Shown here one piece after another: positions 59,268 to 64,000 of a stretch of DNA of 64,000 nucleotides. The notes beneath the pieces were generated by a model. It had not been told where the DNA came from. It made no database searches and was given only the letters and a program-made list of their open reading frames with translations. The position numbers and the translations under genes were made by a program. This DNA comes from Vreelandella olivaria. GTDB taxonomy: Bacteria > Pseudomonadota > Gammaproteobacteria > Pseudomonadales > Halomonadaceae. Each line of letters begins with the position of its first letter. The first letter of the stretch is position 1. Location of the stretch: positions 2,852,001 through 2,916,000 of the forward strand of contig AP019416.1 in assembly GCA_004295565.1 (NCBI GenBank). Direction: 5' to 3'.

Positions 59268-60684
59268 GTGGGCGGCTTTACTCAAAACGTTAGATCAGTG
59301 TACTGGCCAGAAACCCGAGCCTTAATCTTTTGGCACTGCCTATTTGTGGTGCCCAGCTGGCTCAGGCGGGGATGAGCGTTGTCGATGTGATGATGACCGG
59401 CCGACATAATGCCACGTCCCTTGCCGCCGTATCGGTGGGTTCGAGTCTATGGATGCCGCTCATGCTCTTTATGACCGGCACTTTGATGGGGCTGACGCCC
59501 ATAGTGGCTCATTTGCTAGGCGGGCAGCGCAATACGGCTATCCGCCCGGCCGTTCACCAGGCGCTATGGGTCGCGCTATTGCTAGGTGCCGTGGCTGCAG
59601 TACTGCTCTGGTCGGCCGTTATGCCGATATTTATATTAATGAAGGTGCCTCCAGAGGTGGCAAAGGAGTCTGCTGCCTACCTTTCAGCCGTCGCTTTTGG
59701 CATGCCAGGGATCGCCCTCTTTCAGGCGCTTAGAGCGTTTTCCGATGGCATGAATCATACCCGGCCGGCGCTATGGATCAGTCTGGTCGGGCTTACGGTC
59801 AACATTCCTGCCAACTACCTCTTGATCTATGGCGGCGATGGTTTGGTTGATCTATTGGGTACCTGGATCCCTAGCACTCTTCAACAACTGCCTGCACTGG
59901 GGGCATTTGGCTGTGGCATTGCGACAGCGCTCTCTATGTGGACGATGGCAATCGCTATGGCCTGGTACACGCGCCGAGGGCGTACTTACAAGAGCGTGGC
60001 TATTTGGCAACACCTGACGCCTCCCCAGTGGTCGGGCATTCGTGAGCTAGTGGTCGTGGGTGTGCCAATAGGCGTGGCCATTTTGTTGAGGTGACCCTGT
60101 TCACGCTCATTGCGCTCTTCATTGCCAGCTTTGGTGAGGTCACGGTGGGTGCCCACCAAATAGCGCTAAGTTTCACCTCCATTCTGTTTATGCTGCCCCT
60201 GTCGCTTAGTATGGCGCTGACCGTAAGAGTCGGTAACACCCTCGGTCAGCAACGCTTGGCACACGCCCGTAAAGTCGCCTGGAATGGCATTGTGATTAGT
60301 GTCATCGTTGCGGCTATTAACAGTATCCTGCTGTGGGTAAGCGCCGTACCGGTGATTGCACTTTACACCTCCAATAGTGAGATACAGGCGTTAGCGCTCT
60401 CGATCATTGCCTTGGCCGTTATTTTCCAACTCTCCGACTCATTACAGGTCAATTTAGCAGGCGCCTTACGCGGCTATAAAGATACTCGCATTGTGATGGT
60501 GATCACGGTGCTCTCGTACTGGATCGTAGGGCTCGGCGGCGGCCACTGGCTGGGCTCCCGTGGCGTGGGAGACATGATTGCTCCACTTGGGGTGCATGGC
60601 TACTGGATTGGCTTGATCGCGGGCCTAAGCACTGCGGCCCTACTACTTGGCTGGCGTTTACAGCGTATTAGCATTCGGGGGTGA
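59268..60684 (+). CDS. norM: MATE-family multidrug efflux protein (NorM-like), frameshifted
   Basis: GTG at 59268 with TAGGAG upstream. After an early break near 59325: LALPICGAQLAQAGMSVVDV and MTGTLMGLTPIVAHLLGGQR, then GLTVNIPANYLLIYG. A second break near 60090 precedes VTLFTLIALFIASFGEVTVG, AHQIALSFTSILFMLPLSLS and LAGALRGYKDTRIVMVITVL. About 472 residues and 12 helices, the NorM pattern. Exports cationic drugs in exchange for sodium or protons. The stop overlaps the next start as GTGA. Confidence 0.9.
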
Positions 60685-61674
60685 AAATGGGCCGGTGGAG
60701 AAACCATTCTCTCGCAATCATCTCAAGTGCACTCCTGGCTGGCTGTGGCGACAATCCCACTGAGCAGCGGTGGCAGAGCTATCATCAACAGCTTGCCAAT
60801 GACCTTGCCGTGACGGACATCAAACGAACTGATCCCGGCAATATTGGTGAGTTCCCCGAGCGCCCTGATCGGGTTATAGCGATCCCTGAGACTCGGGATA
60901 GCCTACTGAATGTATACGCTTTGCGTGAATGCCAGATAACCTCCCTGGTTGCTGCACGCAATAACCAGCTAGGCCGAGTCGCGCCGCCCAGCCAACAGTG
61001 GTTATATGAGCGCACCCTCTGGCAACGGCTGAGCACCTGTTTGAATAGCGGGGTTCCCGATCAGTTAAGCGATGAGGATCGTACCCGCCTAGAGCAATTA
61101 ACAGTGACTAAAACAGGCCAACTGTCGGCGGTAAGCTGGAACGCTATTTTGATTCCAGCGAGTGGGTGAAGAGCTTCTCACGGGCAAGCCAACCTTTATC
61201 TAACGTCGATGAAACTGCTATTAAGCAGCAGCTTGACGCCATCGATTATTTACAGCGAATGACCGACCACCAGTTTGACCGCAGTTGGGAGCAGGACTCT
61301 TCAACCCTTGAAAACCATTTAAAAACCCTGCAAGAGCGCCCCTAACCGCCGAAGTGTTACGCGCCCTGCTACTCGCCACTCAACGCTTAACAGAAGCAAG
61401 CGCGTTGTTAGCTCGGCACAGCGATACCAGTCGCTGCTTGACTCATTGGGAGTCGCAGCCGCTTGAGCGTTTAGCAAGCATAGCCAGGCAGTGGCTAACA
61501 GCGATCAATCGCTTAATCGATGCGCAGCAGGTAGACAAGCCAAAGGCGGTTCAACGCTATCAAGCACGTTGGCTTTCGCTGACAAATAGCCAAGCGCCCT
61601 GGCGCCAGTTCCAGCAAGCACTTCTGGAGCACCAAGCGCTACGAGCACAGTTTTCACCTTGTTCAAACAATTAA
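60681..61674 (+). CDS. DUF3080 lipoprotein, frameshifted
   Basis: GTG at 60681 or ATG 60687. Lipoprotein signal IISSALLAGCGDNPTE with cysteine for acylation. Helical domain: RVIAIPETRDSLLNVYALRE, CQITSLVAARNNQLGRVAPP. Breaks near 61150 and 61345 join it to TAEVLRALLLATQRLTEASA and YQARWLSLTNSQAPWRQFQQ. About 331 residues, as in DUF3080. Translationally coupled to norM. Role unknown. Confidence 0.8.
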
Positions 61675-61802
61675 AAAGCGTAGAACCCTTAACCTTATGA
61701 GCAACTTGTGCTATTGGTGAGTAATGAAGCAAGATGAATAACGACGCACACCAAACATCTGCTTCACCAACGTGATGACCACGCAGCACAAGGAGGGACA
61801 CA

Positions 61803-62497
61803 ATGGGCGCATCCCTGTCACCCCGCTCTGCCCAGGTCATCGACCTGGAAACTGTGCGCCAGCGTCAGCAGGCGCAAAAGTGCCTAGTCCGTTTAGCCCC
61901 TGAGCTAGATGGTTTAGAGATGGTGTACCAACTCGCTGCGAGTCCAGATGCCTACTATGGCTTGCCTATTTTGGCCTGGGGATTAAAAGAGGACGGTAGC
62001 GTTATCGGCTTGGTGCCGTGGATGGAAACCCTGGCAGCCTGCCAAGATTTGAATAGCCAAGAGAATGGCTACTTCATAGGTTATCGTGATCCTGAAACGG
62101 AAGAAATTTTGACACACCGCCGGATCACAAATACCACGAGCTCGTCGCGGCGGCTGAATACTTTGATTATGAGGCTTCTGGCGAAGTCACCCTCATTCAG
62201 CAAATCCCCGACACTTTGGGCACCCATGCACTGTGCATGAATCACCCCAACTCGCCCTGGCATATGAAACCCGTTTACGGCTGGCGCCTTTACAGCGACG
62301 GCAGTCTGGACGCATTGCTTGCCGACGAGAACAAAGCCGCAATGACGCCGATTTTGTTAGGGGATACGTGTTTGTACAGCGCCCACGCCCGCCATCAAAC
62401 CGTCTACTTTTTCCAGCGCCATATTGCCAACCGTATACTGGAAGAAGATCCAGCAACGCTTGATGCGCTAGCCATGATGGTTGTGGCAAGTGATTAA
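61803..62497 (+). CDS. Conserved protein of unknown function, one frameshift
   Basis: ATG at 61803 with GGAGGG upstream. LAPELDGLEMVYQLAASPDA and YGLPILAWGLKEDGSVIGLV, then a break near 62120, then LIQQIPDTLGTHALCMNHPN and RHIANRILEEDPATLDALAM. About 231 residues, soluble. I do not recognise a characterised family. Flanked by DUF3080 and the convergent tusA. Confidence 0.6.
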
Positions 62498-62583
62498 CCG
62501 AGCGCCTTAATGCCGCTTTTTGAGCGAGGCCAACATCAATGGTGATGCGAGCCTCGCCTGGGCGGGTCGGCTATTACAAAGGG

Positions 62584-62838
62584 CTACGCTAAACGTATAA
62601 AGTAGAGGTAGTTACTCTCAGAGGAGGTGTCCTGCTCAAGCAGGTCGTGCCCTAAAAATTGACAAAACTTGGGCACGTCTCGTGTGGTGGCTGGGTCAGT
62701 GGCAATCACTTTGAGCACTTGGCCTGAGACCATGTCGCGCACTTTGTTATGCATAAGCATAATAGGCTCTGGGCAGTAGAGTCCTGTGGTGTCCAGTACC
62801 GCGTCAAAGCTGGGTAACGTACCCGTATTATCAGCCAT
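62584..62838 (-). CDS. tusA: Sulfurtransferase TusA
   Basis: 84 residues, intact. LDTTGLYCPEPIMLMHNKVR has the catalytic cysteine in the CPEP motif, and VLKVIATDPATTRDVPKFCQ and GHDLLEQ complete the fold. Carries persulfide sulfur to tRNA thiolation and cofactor synthesis. Divergent from the ABM-like gene with a 29-base gap. It looks like the normal housekeeping TusA. Confidence 0.93.
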   Translation of the reverse strand: MADNTGTLPSFDAVLDTTGLYCPEPIMLMHNKVRDMVSGQVLKVIATDPATTRDVPKFCQFLGHDLLEQDTSSESNYLYFIRLA

Positions 62839-62867
62839 TAATATCCTCGATGTAGGAAACAGTAAGT

Positions 62868-63155
62868 ATGATTAAAGTTATCATCGAACGGCGAATCATG
62901 CCCGGTCTTGAAGAAGAGTTTGAGCAAGCAGCGCGGGAGGCAATGCGCGTTTCCCTTGGCGTAAGGGGCTTCATCGGCGGTGAAACACTGGTAGAACTGG
63001 GTCACACCGATCGTCGACTGATGATTACCAAATGGCGTGATATCCGCGCCTGGAAAGAGTGGCACTCAAGCGAAGCACGGACGATGGCCATGCAGCGTAT
63101 TTTACCGCTGTTAACCGAAGATGAAACTATCCGAATTTACGAAGCTGGCTATTAA
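62868..63155 (+). CDS. ABM-fold (antibiotic biosynthesis monooxygenase-like) protein
   Basis: 95 residues, intact. MIKVIIERRIMPGLEEEFEQ and GFIGGETLVELGHTDRRLMI, then KWRDIRAWKEWHSSEARTMA, the dimeric alpha-beta barrel fold of ABM proteins with the conserved W...W/H pair. Possible haem-degrading or quinol monooxygenase activity cannot be told from sequence. Next to tusA and rlmM. Confidence 0.8.
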   Translation: MIKVIIERRIMPGLEEEFEQAAREAMRVSLGVRGFIGGETLVELGHTDRRLMITKWRDIRAWKEWHSSEARTMAMQRILPLLTEDETIRIYEAGY

Positions 63156-63174
63156 ACCAAAAGTTTCAACAACG

Positions 63175-64000
63175 TTAATCCCTAAGCCTCACATGCACAG
63201 TCACCTCTTCACGATCATGGAAGAGGTGGCGGCATGATATGGTGGCATGTACACCTGCTTTTTCAAGCGATTCTTCCAAGGCTGTCAGGCAGCGCATGAC
63301 CTCCTCCCAGCGCTTTTTCATGGGCAATTTGAGGTTAAAGATCGCCTCTTTGCACCATTTGCGAATCAACCAGCGCTCCACCATGGCCAATACCCGCACC
63401 GGTTTATCAACAATATCGCACACCAGCCAGTCCAGACGCTGGGGCGGCTCCCAAGTAAAGCCATCTTCTTTAAGATGATCAATCTGCCCGGTCTTCATCA
63501 ACTGTGGTTCCATCGGACCATTATCGATGGCGTACACGTACATGCCGCGCTGAACCAACTGCCACGTCCAGCCGCCAGGAGCAGCCCCAAATCAGCCGCC
63601 TGCATATGTGGTGCTAGCCGCACATCCCACTCTTCCCTAGGAATAAACTCGTGCCACGCCTCTTCCAATTTCAGCGTTGAACGGCTGGGAGCACGAGAGG
63701 GAAAGCGCAACCGACGAATACCATTAATGAGATCGCTACGATTGCCAGGGAAGCTCATCGCAAGCTGCACTTGATCACCATCAGTCCAGAAAATATGCAG
63801 GCGTCGTGCGCCCGCGCTGCGCCTTAACGCACCGCGTTTTTCAGCATACTTTCCAGCGGCTTGGTAAGCGCCTTAATCAGTCCTGCCAGCGCTTTACCAT
63901 CGTTGGTATCCGGCGTTTCATGCCAAATCTCTTCAAAGCTCCAACGGCTGGCTTTTACCTGCTCCAGGATAGCGGTAAGACGGTCGTCACGTGACAGAGT
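63175..64000 (-). CDS. rlmM: 23S rRNA cytidine-2498 2'-O-methyltransferase RlmM (N-terminus outside window), frameshifted
   Basis: The C-terminal 275 residues. Upstream segment from 64000: SRWSFEEIWHETPDTNDGKA, then after a break near 63825 FPGNRSDLINGIRRLRFPS and WHEFIPREEWDVRLAPHMQA, leading into the AdoMet site DLGAAPGGWTWQLVQRGM (read across a break near 63575). Then YAIDNGPMEPQLMKTGQIDH, the catalytic-context LVCDIVDKP and the end VTVHVRLRD. Modifies the peptidyl transferase centre of 23S rRNA. Confidence 0.9.

Overview
The window looks like chromosomal DNA of a gammaproteobacterium, most likely a member of the Halomonadaceae (Halomonas/Vreelandella type). I infer this from the gene repertoire and order: a fused cytochrome c oxidase subunit I-III, an AraC regulator next to putP and putA, DUF3549-RimB-RimK, SufRBCDS-T, FadBA, EpmC, NorM-DUF3080 and TusA-ABM-RlmM. 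GC content is moderately high, and no database search was possible. A dominant technical feature is the large number of single-base frameshifts, often in homopolymer runs, in genes that should be essential or conserved (nadK, sufBDS, uup, rlmM, ctaD). I treat these as probable sequencing errors and give each gene its reconstructed full extent.

Layout. 1-7.5 kb: a respiratory module on the minus strand, ctaC - ctaD(I+III) - small membrane protein - Cu-type P-ATPase, flanked by DUF2231 and CopD-like membrane proteins. 7.5-15.4 kb: housekeeping and unknown genes (DUF2797, YeaC, rhomboid protease, phosphoesterase, NAD kinase, DMT exporter, Pmp3-like protein, CBS protein), with two similar minus-strand intergenic terminator units that may be small RNAs. 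14.6-21.2 kb: proline utilisation (PruR-like AraC, PutP, PutA), with a stray PutA-like C-terminal tail between the regulator and putP. 21.4-22.5 kb: an accessory insert with a ccdAB toxin-antitoxin and a VOC gene around an attC-like site, with integron core sites at the edges and no integrase. 22.8-27.2 kb: OmpW, YqcC and a DUF3549-RimB-RimK cluster. 27.2-34.1 kb: a SUF iron-sulfur operon with its own Rrf2 regulator, followed by SanA. 34.3-37.5 kb: small genes including a MntA-HepT pair, PhnA, a PEBP protein and a flavodoxin-like protein.

37.6-43.6 kb: a histone-deacetylase-like hydrolase and the FadBA beta-oxidation pair. Between them an IS150-type IS3-family element has landed exactly in the loop of the terminator that separated them. 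44-49 kb: DUF5924, MarR, UspA and Uup. 48.9-56.9 kb: a complete-looking catabolic island with an AraC regulator divergent from a TRAP transporter (DctPQM), an SDR, a BKACE-type beta-keto acid cleavage enzyme, a second SDR and an exported Drp35/SMP-30-like lactonase. Together these suggest uptake and oxidation of an unidentified beta-hydroxy acid, possibly released from a lactone outside the cytoplasm. 57-64 kb: TatD, an unknown protein, EpmC, NorM, DUF3080 lipoprotein, TusA, an ABM-fold protein and RlmM (cut by the window edge).

The most interesting items are the TRAP/BKACE/SDR/lactonase island, the integrase-less cassette pair with its attC-like hairpin, the IS element inserted in a terminator loop (with a terminator-like hairpin of its own in front of the transposase), and a repeated palindrome TTTNGTACNAAA upstream of fadB/DUF5924 and of the PEBP gene.
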